Positions 1-6,879 of a DNA stretch of 8,169 bases are shown here, piece after piece. The stretch's first letter is position 1, and each line of letters starts with the position of its first letter. The stretch covers positions 1 to 8,169 of the forward strand of contig DAOWFD010000311.1 in NCBI GenBank assembly GCA_030638185.1, read 5' to 3'. A program made the translations under genes and the position numbers. The notes beneath the pieces are model-generated. The model did not search any database, was not told where the DNA came from, and saw only the letters and a list, made by a program, of their open reading frames with translations. Origin of the DNA: Candidatus Aegiribacteria sp. GTDB taxonomy: Bacteria > Fermentibacterota > Fermentibacteria > Fermentibacterales > JCC-6.

Positions 1-1137
1 CAGTTCATTCTTAACACCTTTCGGCAGGAGAAGTTTCAGAATGGCTGTTCTCAATTTGCCCATTCTGGATACTGATGCCTCAAAGAAATTCCTGAAACAA
101 CCATGTGAAATAACTCCTGCAACATTTTCGCCAAGCAGACCGGCAATTTTCAGTGCAACAGATCCACCCATCGAGGAGCCGTAAATCACGGTCCTGTGCC
201 TGTCAAATCCCATGCTATCCCGGACATGTAAAAGAATGCCTGCAAGATCGTAAGCTTCAGCTGGTCCCCCGGATGTAACTGCAACCGGGTGATCATCATG
301 TCCCCTCAGAGGGATCAGAAATACCGAGAACCCCATTTTTCTGAACATCTCTCCCGGATGCACCATTGATCCGATGTTCTCATGGAGTCCGTGAACAACC
401 ACTGCAAGATCTTCGCCACCTCTCAGGAAATATCCCTTCATTTGATACCCATCAAGAGATTTAACATTAACCGGTTGCCACGGTGCTGTTGGAAGGGGAT
501 AATTGACTGGCTGACGGAACTTGAACCTGTTAGCAAAACCTATTAATCCCTGCCTGGAAGCCATTCTCCTGAAAACCAGCCATACCCCCAGCGCCACGCA
601 CATCCCTATGCCCCATCCGGTCAGCACATCAACAGGATAGTGTACTCCAAGATAGATTCTGCTGATCCCCACTAGTGCGGCCACAAGAAAAGCAAAGGGT
701 GCCAGAGGGGGATAGGCCAACGCTGTAACGGTCGCAAGGGACGCGGAATTCGCAGAATGAGCGGAGGGAAAGGATTTGTTGCCGTACACATCCCCCCTGT
801 AATTTACCTGCAACGAAATGGATTCCTCAAAACATGGCCTTGCTCTGCCCACATCCCGTTTCAAATGGTAGCATATCTGGTCCGAACCTGCTGTGGCAAT
901 TATCAGGCAGAGCAGGACTATCCTTGGATTTCTACTGGTAAAAGCCCTTTCCCATCTGTTCCCGGTAGAGGGATGGGGTCTGGTTCTTCCCCACCATAGA
1001 AGGAGCAGAATGTAACCCGCCAGGAAAGGAATCCAGTTGTCAACATTTGATATGAAGCGCATAACCGCTGTCAGGAAGCCGGAATCAATGCCGTTTACCG
1101 CAAGAAATACGGACCTGTCCCACGCTGGCCAGATCAT
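1..1137 (-). CDS. PAP2 phosphatase fused to alpha/beta hydrolase (3' partial)
   Basis: One uninterrupted minus-strand frame runs from ATG at 1137-1135 to the left edge: 379 codons, C-terminus missing. Residues 1-195 are a PAP2 membrane phosphatase with all three family motifs: KxxxxxxRP (K93, R100, P101), PSAH as the PSGH variant (P124-H127) and SRxxxxxHxxxD (S159, R160, H166, D170). Hydrophobic segments lie near 36-50, 72-88, 129-143, 147-158 and 172-189. From about residue 230 an alpha/beta hydrolase begins: oxyanion-type HG at 249-250, RGHDDH at 278-283, and nucleophile elbow GSSMGG at 320-325 with Ser322 as nucleophile. The acid and His would lie beyond the edge. PAP2 enzymes dephosphorylate lipid or isoprenoid phosphates; the hydrolase suggests ester cleavage (inferred). 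The basic stretch after the last helix places the hydrolase in the cytoplasm, while PAP2 sites face outward. An in-frame TAG directly precedes the ATG and fixes the earliest start; the ribosome site is weak. It lies 43 bp downstream of the DUF1232 gene, probably one operon. Confidence 0.88.
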   Translation of the reverse strand, partial: MIWPAWDRSVFLAVNGIDSGFLTAVMRFISNVDNWIPFLAGYILLLLWWGRTRPHPSTGNRWERAFTSRNPRIVLLCLIIATAGSDQICYHLKRDVGRARPCFEESISLQVNYRGDVYGNKSFPSAHSANSASLATVTALAYPPLAPFAFLVAALVGISRIYLGVHYPVDVLTGWGIGMCVALGVWLVFRRMASRQGLIGFANRFKFRQPVNYPLPTAPWQPVNVKSLDGYQMKGYFLRGGEDLAVVVHGLHENIGSMVHPGEMFRKMGFSVFLIPLRGHDDHPVAVTSGGPAEAYDLAGILLHVRDSMGFDRHRTVIYGSSMGGSVALKIAGLLGENVAGVISHGCFRNFFEASVSRMGKLRTAILKLLLPKGVKNEL

Positions 1138-1180
1138 CTATACCATTCCCGGGATTCCCACTGAACAACCATCTCAGTTA

Positions 1181-1654
1181 TCAATTTCCCTTCTCAGCTT
1201 CCTGAATCTGTTTATTTTCACTGTGCATCCATTTCCTGTACTTCTCCAGATCGGTTCCTATGAATTTAATGCACAGACTCACTACAAAGGCATCATCTAC
1301 ATATCCCACAAAGGGAATTACATCCGGGATAAGATCGAAGGGATTAACAAAATACAGAAGAGTGAACGCAACCGCTCCAATGGTTCGGTATGGTACTCTG
1401 TATCTCCCTCTTACCACATCACCTACTAAACTATAAAGGAGCTTGATGTCCTGCCATAAGCCTTCCAGGGAATTGGGTATCCCGGAACTTTCAAGCTTAC
1501 CGATCTTCCTGCCGGTACGGGCTGCGGCCTGTTCAACCTGTTCAGCACTGACTGAATCCAGCCCGGTGCGGAACATCCTCTCGAGTCGGGTTTTATCGTT
1601 CCTTCCAAGATTCCTCACTGATAACTCCATTTCATTCATCAACAATATGAACAT
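1181..1654 (-). CDS. DUF1232/YkvA-family small membrane protein
   Basis: About 157 residues from ATG at 1654-1652. The C-terminal half carries the DUF1232 (YkvA family) signature: a hydrophobic stretch running into YFVNPFDLIPDVIPFVGYVDD, roughly residues 101-121, whose NPxDLIPD...GxxDD pattern is diagnostic. The N-terminal half is charged, probably helical and poorly conserved. The family is widespread and of unknown biochemical function; members are thought to be membrane-associated. The start is uncertain: TTG at 1660 and ATGs at 1654, 1639 and 1630 are all in frame and none has a recognisable Shine-Dalgarno site, so the protein may be as short as 149 residues. It is the first gene of a minus-strand pair with the PAP2-hydrolase fusion and is divergent from the radical SAM gene across about 70 bp. 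The family call is firm; the role is not known. Confidence 0.85.
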   Translation of the reverse strand: MFILLMNEMELSVRNLGRNDKTRLERMFRTGLDSVSAEQVEQAAARTGRKIGKLESSGIPNSLEGLWQDIKLLYSLVGDVVRGRYRVPYRTIGAVAFTLLYFVNPFDLIPDVIPFVGYVDDAFVVSLCIKFIGTDLEKYRKWMHSENKQIQEAEKGN

Positions 1655-1660
1655 ATCCAA

Positions 1661-1722
1661 GCTGGCTGTACAGGAAAAGAGAGGGTAGTTCGCTGTAATG
1701 CGAATGTGTTAGCTTTCTGTCT
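1661..1722. promoter_or_regulatory. Divergent intergenic region with a short dyad
   Basis: This short region lies between two divergently read genes and should hold both promoters. It contains a dyad TTCGC-(6 nt)-GCGAA at 1689-1704, a possible operator. I see no convincing -35/-10 pair in either direction and no Shine-Dalgarno sequence before either start codon, so the transcripts may have very short or no leaders. The regulatory role is inferred from position only. Confidence 0.35.
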
Positions 1723-3291
1723 ATGAAATTCCTTGTAACTGTACCTCCGGTCATTACGCCTTCGGAACCGCCATCTGGCGCCTTCCTGCTTGCTGCGGGG
1801 CTTTCTGCAAGGGGGATCGATGCGGGATTTCTTGATCTGTCGCTGGAGTATTTCAGGTACATCTTTTCCATCTCCCCTGAAGGGAGGGGATATCCCGCCG
1901 TAACACCTGCCAAGGATTATCTGCTGAATAATCCTCTTTATGCGCCTCAGCAGCATCGCACTTCATCGGGAATTCTGAATTCATCCATGAAGCTTTTCTC
2001 AAAAGAATTCCCCGGATGGAAAATCACGCTGATGGACCTTGTGCCCCCGGTAACTGTCCACAGACCATCGGAATTAGTGAGGATCTGCCGTGATGGTAAT
2101 ACCCCGTTCTCCAAATTCTGGGAGGAGTATCTTCTCCCTGTACTTAAGCGGTACGATCCGGAGAGTGTTCTTGTATCGCTCTCTTACCTTTCACAGCTGG
2201 CCGCAGGTATAGACCTGGTCCTTTTTCTAAGGAGGGCTGGATACAGGGTAACTGTGGGAGGTTCACTGCTGAACAGTCTCAGCAGAACCGGAACGGGATA
2301 CGAACTTGTTCGAGGTGTACTTCCGGAATCAAGCCTGGGTGACGGTTCCAGTTTTCCAGGATTCAACTCTGGAAATGATCCGTTTCTCAGCCGATTGTCC
2401 TGGCCCGATATGCTGGGAAAATGGAACTATATCTCCGGAAGACCGGTGATCCCCTACGCCCTTTCCACCGGATGTTACTGGAACAGATGTCTGTTCTGTC
2501 CAGATTCAAGTAAAAGGCTCGCTGTTTACGGTCATGAAACGTTTGAAAGATTCATTTCGACTATTCCTTCCACTGTAATGGAAAAGAATCCAATAATTCA
2601 CTTCGTTGACTCAGCCATACCAGGCAGAGCATTGGAAGATGTTCTTCCGCTGCTGAGGCAGTACAGGCTTGATTTTTACACGTTTGCCAGGCCTGAAAAA
2701 TGGATATCCCGTATTGCGGACAGGCTGTCAGAGTCAGGTTGTCTCATGCTTCAGCTGGGTGCCGAAAGCGGGAGCCGATCTCTCCTTGACCGTTTTGAAA
2801 AGGGTATCGAACCGGATACTACACTGGAAGTTCTGAAGAACTGCTCCAGCGCTGGAATAAGATCCTATGTATACATGCTTCTGGGGCTTCCGGGAGAAAC
2901 AGATCATGATGTAAAGGCATCGGTTCGATTCCTTGAGAAAGCTGGTGATTCGATCGACTTTATCAATTTCTCCGTTTTCAACCTTCCTGTAAACTGTGAA
3001 CTAACGGACAGGGCTTCAAAATTCGGTATTGATCTGCTCGATCATGATTCCCCGGACGACGCGATAAGGCTGTACAGATCCTTTTTATACAATGGGCAGA
3101 ATCCGAGAATCAGGGCGAGACAAGCTGTATCTGAATATTACTCCAAAATTCCATCAGTTGCAGAAGCCCTGAAGAATACCCCCAGATGGTTCAGGACTTC
3201 CCATTTCCCGCTTATTGAGATACAAGGCAGGAAATCTGGAATGAGTTCTGATACCAGACTGCGAAATCCTTATAATCCTGAATTCCCATAA
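1723..3291 (+). CDS. Radical SAM protein, cobalamin-type architecture, CX4CX2C cluster motif
   Basis: 522 residues. The N-terminal 235 residues resemble the cobalamin-binding-type Rossmann region of class B radical SAM enzymes: an opening beta strand with PP (MKFLVTVPP), a P-x-G-A-LAAGL stretch, then strand-helix-strand ending in VTVGGS near 176-181. I find no DxHxxG cobalamin-ligand motif, so B12 binding may be absent. The radical SAM core starts with STGCYWNRCLFC: C251, C256 and C259, a CX4CX2C spacing in place of the usual CX3CX2C, seen in some cobalamin-type families. Further core signatures are GAESGS (346-351) and LLGLPGETD (386-394), typical of the Elp3/MiaB-like fold. These enzymes bind a 4Fe-4S cluster and cleave S-adenosylmethionine to a 5'-deoxyadenosyl radical. 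The substrate is unknown: no precursor peptide, tRNA-modification or cofactor genes adjoin it. No further cysteine-rich C-terminal domain is present. The ATG at 1723 lacks a clear ribosome site. Confidence 0.88.
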   Translation: MKFLVTVPPVITPSEPPSGAFLLAAGLSARGIDAGFLDLSLEYFRYIFSISPEGRGYPAVTPAKDYLLNNPLYAPQQHRTSSGILNSSMKLFSKEFPGWKITLMDLVPPVTVHRPSELVRICRDGNTPFSKFWEEYLLPVLKRYDPESVLVSLSYLSQLAAGIDLVLFLRRAGYRVTVGGSLLNSLSRTGTGYELVRGVLPESSLGDGSSFPGFNSGNDPFLSRLSWPDMLGKWNYISGRPVIPYALSTGCYWNRCLFCPDSSKRLAVYGHETFERFISTIPSTVMEKNPIIHFVDSAIPGRALEDVLPLLRQYRLDFYTFARPEKWISRIADRLSESGCLMLQLGAESGSRSLLDRFEKGIEPDTTLEVLKNCSSAGIRSYVYMLLGLPGETDHDVKASVRFLEKAGDSIDFINFSVFNLPVNCELTDRASKFGIDLLDHDSPDDAIRLYRSFLYNGQNPRIRARQAVSEYYSKIPSVAEALKNTPRWFRTSHFPLIEIQGRKSGMSSDTRLRNPYNPEFP

Positions 3292-3412
3292 ACGAACACC
3301 TACTGTGAGGTTTACAATTCCATATTACTATCTTAGTATTAATGAGTATCAGTGTTTTCTACGATGCTTTGCTAATACTGATTAATGGTTAGAACACAGC
3401 AAACAGACTGAA
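3292..3412. other. Intergenic region upstream of the secreted-protein gene
   Basis: AT-rich spacer with no gene. It contains AGTATTA near 3335 and its complement TAATACT near 3373, which could pair over a loop of about 30 nt. I see no intrinsic terminator after the radical SAM gene and no strong promoter hexamers, so read-through from that gene and an independent promoter are both possible. Confidence 0.3.
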
Positions 3413-3418
3413 AGGAAG
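3413..3418 (+). promoter_or_regulatory. Ribosome binding site deciding the 3425 start
   Basis: AGGAAG ends 6 nt before ATG at 3425. A TTG at 3419 in the same frame follows the site directly and is too close to be used, so the ATG is the start. Confidence 0.75.
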
Positions 3419-3424
3419 TTGACA

Positions 3425-4267
3425 ATGATAGCTTTAACTCTTGCTGTTTCTGTACTGTTCGGTGTTTCAGCCAATTTCGAAGCTGATATATCTACCCACT
3501 GCATTACCACAGGTACCGATGGAATTGTTGAGTCTTTCACTTCAATGAATCAGCCAATGGGTCTTGATTACGATCACACAAACGGATGGCTGTGGCAGGC
3601 TACACAAGACGGAGGATGGGTCTATACCGTTGACCCCACTAATGGCTCCTATATTGCTCGCTTCGATATCAATCTCATATTTGGAACGATTGAGCTGGCA
3701 TCTAATGGCTGTCATCTTGATGAAACTAATAACTACCTTTACCTTGCGGATTTCAATGGAGACGGTGGAACTACTTTCTACGATGTCATTTACTGCTTCG
3801 ACGTTGACAATCCTGATAATCCAGCAGTAATTGATACATGGGATTTAGGAGCTGCCGACGGCCTTCTGGGGATCACCTACAAAGCCCCTTACTTCTACTG
3901 CGCGTTTTATACACCAACCGAGCTTCGAGCCTATACTCTTAGCCCGGGCGGGGCCTTTACTCTGGAAAACACCTGGCCTGGACTCGACTACGGTGGTTTG
4001 TGGTACGATGAAACCTGGAACGTCTTCTATACCCACGATGCACTTGGAACAGATGTCCGCATTCTGGACGGCGACGATCCTTCAACGGTACTTGATTCCT
4101 TCAATCCCGGGTGTGGCCAGCTGACCTGCGCCATGACGGATGATTCGAATCCGGCATATCTCTGGACCGCGGATCGCCCTGCTCTTTTGAACTGCAAAAT
4201 CGACGATGAGTACACACCTGGAGCACTTGAGAACTCCACCTGGGGAAATATCAAGACGGTATTCTAG
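3425..4267 (+). CDS. Secreted beta-propeller-like protein
   Basis: 280 residues from the ATG selected by its ribosome site. Residues 1-16 (MIALTLAVSVLFGVSA) form a short hydrophobic export signal with probable cleavage after VSA; it has no Lys or Arg before the hydrophobic core, which is unusual. The mature part repeats a pattern of G-L/I-x-Y/D-x-x-x-N-x-W/Y-L-W/Y-x-A followed by a Y-x-x-D/L strand, as in GLDYDHTNGWLWQA, CHLDETNNYLYLAD, LLGITYKAPYFYCA and GGLWYDETWNVFYTHD. About four or five such units resemble blades of an NHL/YVTN-type propeller. The mature chain has seven cysteines, consistent with disulfides outside the cytoplasm. There are no catalytic motifs and no obvious C-terminal sorting domain. 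Function is unknown; binding or a structural role is likely for this fold. An intrinsic terminator follows, so it ends its transcription unit. Confidence 0.75.
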   Translation: MIALTLAVSVLFGVSANFEADISTHCITTGTDGIVESFTSMNQPMGLDYDHTNGWLWQATQDGGWVYTVDPTNGSYIARFDINLIFGTIELASNGCHLDETNNYLYLADFNGDGGTTFYDVIYCFDVDNPDNPAVIDTWDLGAADGLLGITYKAPYFYCAFYTPTELRAYTLSPGGAFTLENTWPGLDYGGLWYDETWNVFYTHDALGTDVRILDGDDPSTVLDSFNPGCGQLTCAMTDDSNPAYLWTADRPALLNCKIDDEYTPGALENSTWGNIKTVF

Positions 4268-4289
4268 TCGACCTTAATACTCGACAAAC

Positions 4290-4318
4290 AAGGGGTATGT
4301 ATAAGCATGCCCCTTTTT
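4290..4318 (+). terminator. Intrinsic terminator of the secreted-protein gene
   Basis: The 10-bp stem AAGGGGTATG / CATGCCCCTT (one G-U pair) has a 6-nt loop and runs into TTTTT then CTT. It begins 22 nt after the stop codon of the secreted propeller gene. On the opposite strand no T tract follows the stem, so it serves plus-strand transcription only. Confidence 0.85.
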
Positions 4319-4332
4319 CTTAATATGGTTTC

Positions 4333-4515
4333 AACCCGGATCCATCACAAATACTCTACTGCAGCGATACATATACCCGTGTCTACTGCGTTATGCACGC
4401 GCACACCGTCCTCGATGTACTGTTTAAAGTACGCCTCCATAGTCTGCGTTCGCAAGCCTTGTATCCACAGGCATCTGTAACGCTTCGCTACAAGTACTTG
4501 TGATGGATCCGGGTT
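4333..4515 (-). repeat. 183-bp inverted-repeat element, possible structured RNA or MITE
   Basis: The outer ends are an exact 18-bp inverted repeat: AACCCGGATCCATCACAA at 4333-4350 and its complement at 4498-4515. Pairing continues as 4351-4354 with 4494-4497, then, after a 4-nt bulge (4355-4358), as 4359-4367 with 4485-4493. This gives 31 pairs in all. The three non-Watson-Crick positions are G-U on the minus strand but A-C on the plus strand, which favours a minus-strand RNA. Inside are smaller hairpin candidates: an ACAG/CTGT stem near 4468-4479, TGCG/CGCA near 4446-4455, and GTAC/GTAC around TTTAAA near 4418-4433. It contains no convincing reading frame. It occupies the whole gap between the plus-strand terminator and the DUF389 gene and supplies two bases of that gene's stop codon. 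No transposase is nearby and I see no clear target-site duplication. Confidence 0.7.
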
Positions 4516-5515
4516 AAGCGCTCGATACGATAAGAGCTGTCAGGGCAGCAAGTAAAACCAGCCATACTATCACAACCATGGTCGTCAGTATCCTTGCCTT
4601 GCTTACATCATCCTCGGAACCGGGACGTATTCCCACTGCCAGAAATGTAAGCACTCCCGCAAGGTTAATTGAGATGAGATTCACAACCAGGAGCTGAAGG
4701 GCTCCCAGGGCTCCGCCGTAATCACCAAGAGCGGTAAGCATACCTGTGACAACAAGCGGAGGCATAAGGGCAGCTGCGACCATTACGCCGATAAGTGTAG
4801 CCGGGGCACCTGTACTCAGGGCCAGGGCTCCGGCCGCTCCGGCTGCAAGTGCAATAATAATATCGGTGGAGTTTATGAAAGTCCTTGATACTATCTCAGG
4901 CGCCTGCGAATCAATGTTGAAGAAAAACCCCACGGCCACAGCAAACGCAAAAGCTGCTCCTATCCTGAAGATATTCTCCCTGAGGGCTCTCAAGATGAAT
5001 CCAAAATTTGCAAAGGTAACACCCAGGGCAAGGCCCACGTTCGGTCCAAGAAGGGGAGCGATAACCATGGCGCCGATTATCACAGCTACATTGCTTCGGG
5101 CAAGACCCACTGCACACACAATGGCTGAAAGAATGGTCATGACTATATTGGGCCAGGAAGTGCGCATCATTTCCTGCACATCAGCGTACAACTCTTCCCG
5201 GCTTACCCTGTGCATTTTTCTGTGCAGAATGCTTCCTGGTTTTCTGTCTTTCTCTTTGGTTTCCTCGGGAGCAGGTATCGACGCTTCAACTGGCAGGGAT
5301 ACGATCTTCAATTCATCACCCGAATCAGCAAGAGCCGATCGGAGCCTGTCAGTTATCTCCTCGCTTCTCTCTGCCTCTACCAGAATATGAAGCTGTGCCT
5401 GCTCATCTGACAGTTTTTCCCACCATATGGAAAGAGTATCGAGACTGCTGACGGATGATCTTGCCAGCTCAAGTCGATCGGCTGGCATGAAGGCTTCGAT
5501 AAGGCGTACTGCCAT
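4514..5515 (-). CDS. DUF389 (TIGR00341-type) membrane protein
   Basis: 333 residues from ATG at 5515-5513. The start is set by GGAGG 5 nt upstream; an in-frame TTG 12 nt further up overlaps that site and is rejected. Residues 1 to about 118 form a soluble N-terminal domain beginning MAVRLIEAFMP, usual for the family. The rest is a hydrophobic bundle of about six membrane segments with the family hallmark IGAMVIAPLLGPN at 147-159, directly after the first helix, and a later GVMVAAALMPPLVV repeat-like segment (243-256). DUF389 proteins are widespread inner-membrane proteins without an established transport substrate. The stop lies 20 bp downstream of the PhoH gene's operon partner chain, i.e. 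this gene starts 20 bp after the PhoH stop and is almost certainly co-transcribed with it. Its TAA stop overlaps the right arm of the inverted-repeat element. Confidence 0.9.
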   Translation of the reverse strand: MAVRLIEAFMPADRLELARSSVSSLDTLSIWWEKLSDEQAQLHILVEAERSEEITDRLRSALADSGDELKIVSLPVEASIPAPEETKEKDRKPGSILHRKMHRVSREELYADVQEMMRTSWPNIVMTILSAIVCAVGLARSNVAVIIGAMVIAPLLGPNVGLALGVTFANFGFILRALRENIFRIGAAFAFAVAVGFFFNIDSQAPEIVSRTFINSTDIIIALAAGAAGALALSTGAPATLIGVMVAAALMPPLVVTGMLTALGDYGGALGALQLLVVNLISINLAGVLTFLAVGIRPGSEDDVSKARILTTMVVIVWLVLLAALTALIVSSA

Positions 5516-5520
5516 TTCAG

Positions 5521-5525
5521 CCTCC
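5521..5525 (-). promoter_or_regulatory. Ribosome binding site deciding the 5515 start
   Basis: GGAGG on the minus strand, 5 nt before ATG at 5515-5513. It overlaps the alternative TTG start at 5527 and so selects the ATG. Confidence 0.85.
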
Positions 5526-5535
5526 AACTACCGTA

Positions 5536-6879
5536 TCAGAGAAGATTACTGGCAAGTTCGGCAAGTTCGCTCCTCTCGCCTTTGACCAGATTAATATGGG
5601 CAGTGATCTTTTCATCCTTGAGGCGGTCAACAAGGTATGTAAGCCCGTTGGACTGACTGTCCAGGTAGGGAGTATCGATCTGGTAGATATCACCTGTGAA
5701 CACGATCTTCGAACCCTCGCCTGCCCTGGTGATTATTGTTTTAACTTCATGCGGTGTAAGGTTCTGGGCTTCATCAACAATAAAATAGATACCGTCCAGG
5801 CTCCTGCCTCTGATATACGCCAGAGGTGTGATGCACAGTTTTTCATGCTCTATCATATCCTGAAGGCCATTGTATTCCTTGCTGTCGGATGAGAAACGGT
5901 TCCTTATAACAGCAAGATTATCCCACAGGGGCTGCATATAGGGATCAAGCTTGCTCTGAACATCCCCTGGAAGAAATCCCAGATCCCTGTTTCCGAGGGG
6001 TACTACAGGGCGGGCAAGATAAATTTGCCTGTAGTCACGCCGCTGATCAAGGGCTGCAGCAAGAGCAAGGAGGGTCTTCCCTGTACCTGCCTTCCCGGTA
6101 AGGGTTACCAGTCTTACGGCAGAATTCAGCAATGTATGCAGGGCAAAGGTCTGTTCAGCGTTACGAGGCTGTATTCCGTAAGCCCGTGTTTTGATTATTC
6201 TTTCGAATTCATCTGTTTCAGGATTGTACCAGGTAAGGGAACTGTTGCTGCCGTTTCTCAGTATGAAGAACTGGTTGGGAACCGGCCTGAGTTCGGTGTC
6301 TATCTCTTCTCTGGGTACAGAAAAGGGTTGCTGGTAGAATCTTGAAATAATGTCCTTATCGACATTATCAAGTAATCCGGTTCCTGTATACAGCTCATCA
6401 ACGTTCTCTACTTTTCCGGTTTCGTAATCCTCAGCCAGAATCCCCAGGGATTTGGCCTTCATTCTCAGGTTGATATCCTTGCTTATCAGGATCACTGCCC
6501 TGTCAGGATTGGCGCACCTGAGCTGGTCAGCAAGTGCAAGAATCCTGTGGTCCGGTTTGTTCATCGAGAAGAATGCGTTTTCCACCGAAGTTCCTCCGGA
6601 AGGTCCGGCAATTCTCACAAAGAGTTTTCCCCTTCCGGGACCGAGAGGCAGGCCTTCGTTGAAGAGGCTTTCACCGGAAAGCCTGTCTAATTTGCGTACG
6701 AATTCCCTTGCCTGGAAGTTAATGAGATCGTTTCCCTTCTTGAATTCATCAAGCTCCTCGAGGACAGTTATTGGAATAACTACATCATGCTCCTGAAAAT
6801 TATCTATGCAGTTATGATCATACAGAAGCACATTGGTATCTATTACAAAAAGATGTGGTGTTTTACGGGTTTCCTTCAA
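5536..6879 (-). CDS. PIN domain-PhoH family ATPase (PhoH2 type)
   Basis: 447 residues, the usual size for PhoH2 proteins. An N-terminal PIN nuclease domain (about 8-155) shows acidic metal-site residues: D14 in FVIDTNVLLYD, E41/E42, D110 in KPDHRILALA, and D135 in LISKDIN. The C-terminal PhoH P-loop ATPase domain (about 235-447) has Walker A GKAGTGKT at 262-269, RPVVPLGNRDLGFLPG at 290-305, Walker B FIVDEAQN at 366-373 and FTGDIYQID at 394-402. Characterised PhoH2 proteins combine RNA unwinding and ribonuclease activity; a role here in RNA turnover is inferred from the family. The start appears to be TTG at 6879-6877: an in-frame stop lies at 6909-6907, no ATG or GTG occurs between, and the PIN core begins at residue 11. 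No strong ribosome site precedes it. It is the first gene of an operon with the DUF389 protein. Confidence 0.92.
   Translation of the reverse strand: MKETRKTPHLFVIDTNVLLYDHNCIDNFQEHDVVIPITVLEELDEFKKGNDLINFQAREFVRKLDRLSGESLFNEGLPLGPGRGKLFVRIAGPSGGTSVENAFFSMNKPDHRILALADQLRCANPDRAVILISKDINLRMKAKSLGILAEDYETGKVENVDELYTGTGLLDNVDKDIISRFYQQPFSVPREEIDTELRPVPNQFFILRNGSNSSLTWYNPETDEFERIIKTRAYGIQPRNAEQTFALHTLLNSAVRLVTLTGKAGTGKTLLALAAALDQRRDYRQIYLARPVVPLGNRDLGFLPGDVQSKLDPYMQPLWDNLAVIRNRFSSDSKEYNGLQDMIEHEKLCITPLAYIRGRSLDGIYFIVDEAQNLTPHEVKTIITRAGEGSKIVFTGDIYQIDTPYLDSQSNGLTYLVDRLKDEKITAHINLVKGERSELAELASNLL

Noticed and set aside
757..1429. Plus-strand open frames over the left part of the window
   Set aside because: They lie antisense to the PAP2 and DUF1232 genes, whose motifs are intact on the minus strand.
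3419..3424. TTGACA, a perfect -35 hexamer
   Set aside because: It sits between the ribosome site and the start codon of the propeller gene with no suitable -10 downstream; chance match.
4333..4515. CRISPR or rho-independent terminator reading of the inverted repeat
   Set aside because: There is a single pair of arms, no repeat-spacer periodicity and no T tract after the stem on either strand.
4746..5390. A 214-codon plus-strand open frame rich in Ala, Thr and Ile
   Set aside because: It is the antisense of the DUF389 gene, which has a family signature and a ribosome site; the composition is a by-product of the opposite strand.
5516..5527. TTG start adding four residues to the DUF389 protein
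   Set aside because: It overlaps the GGAGG that serves the downstream ATG, and family members usually begin at the equivalent of MA-x-R-L.
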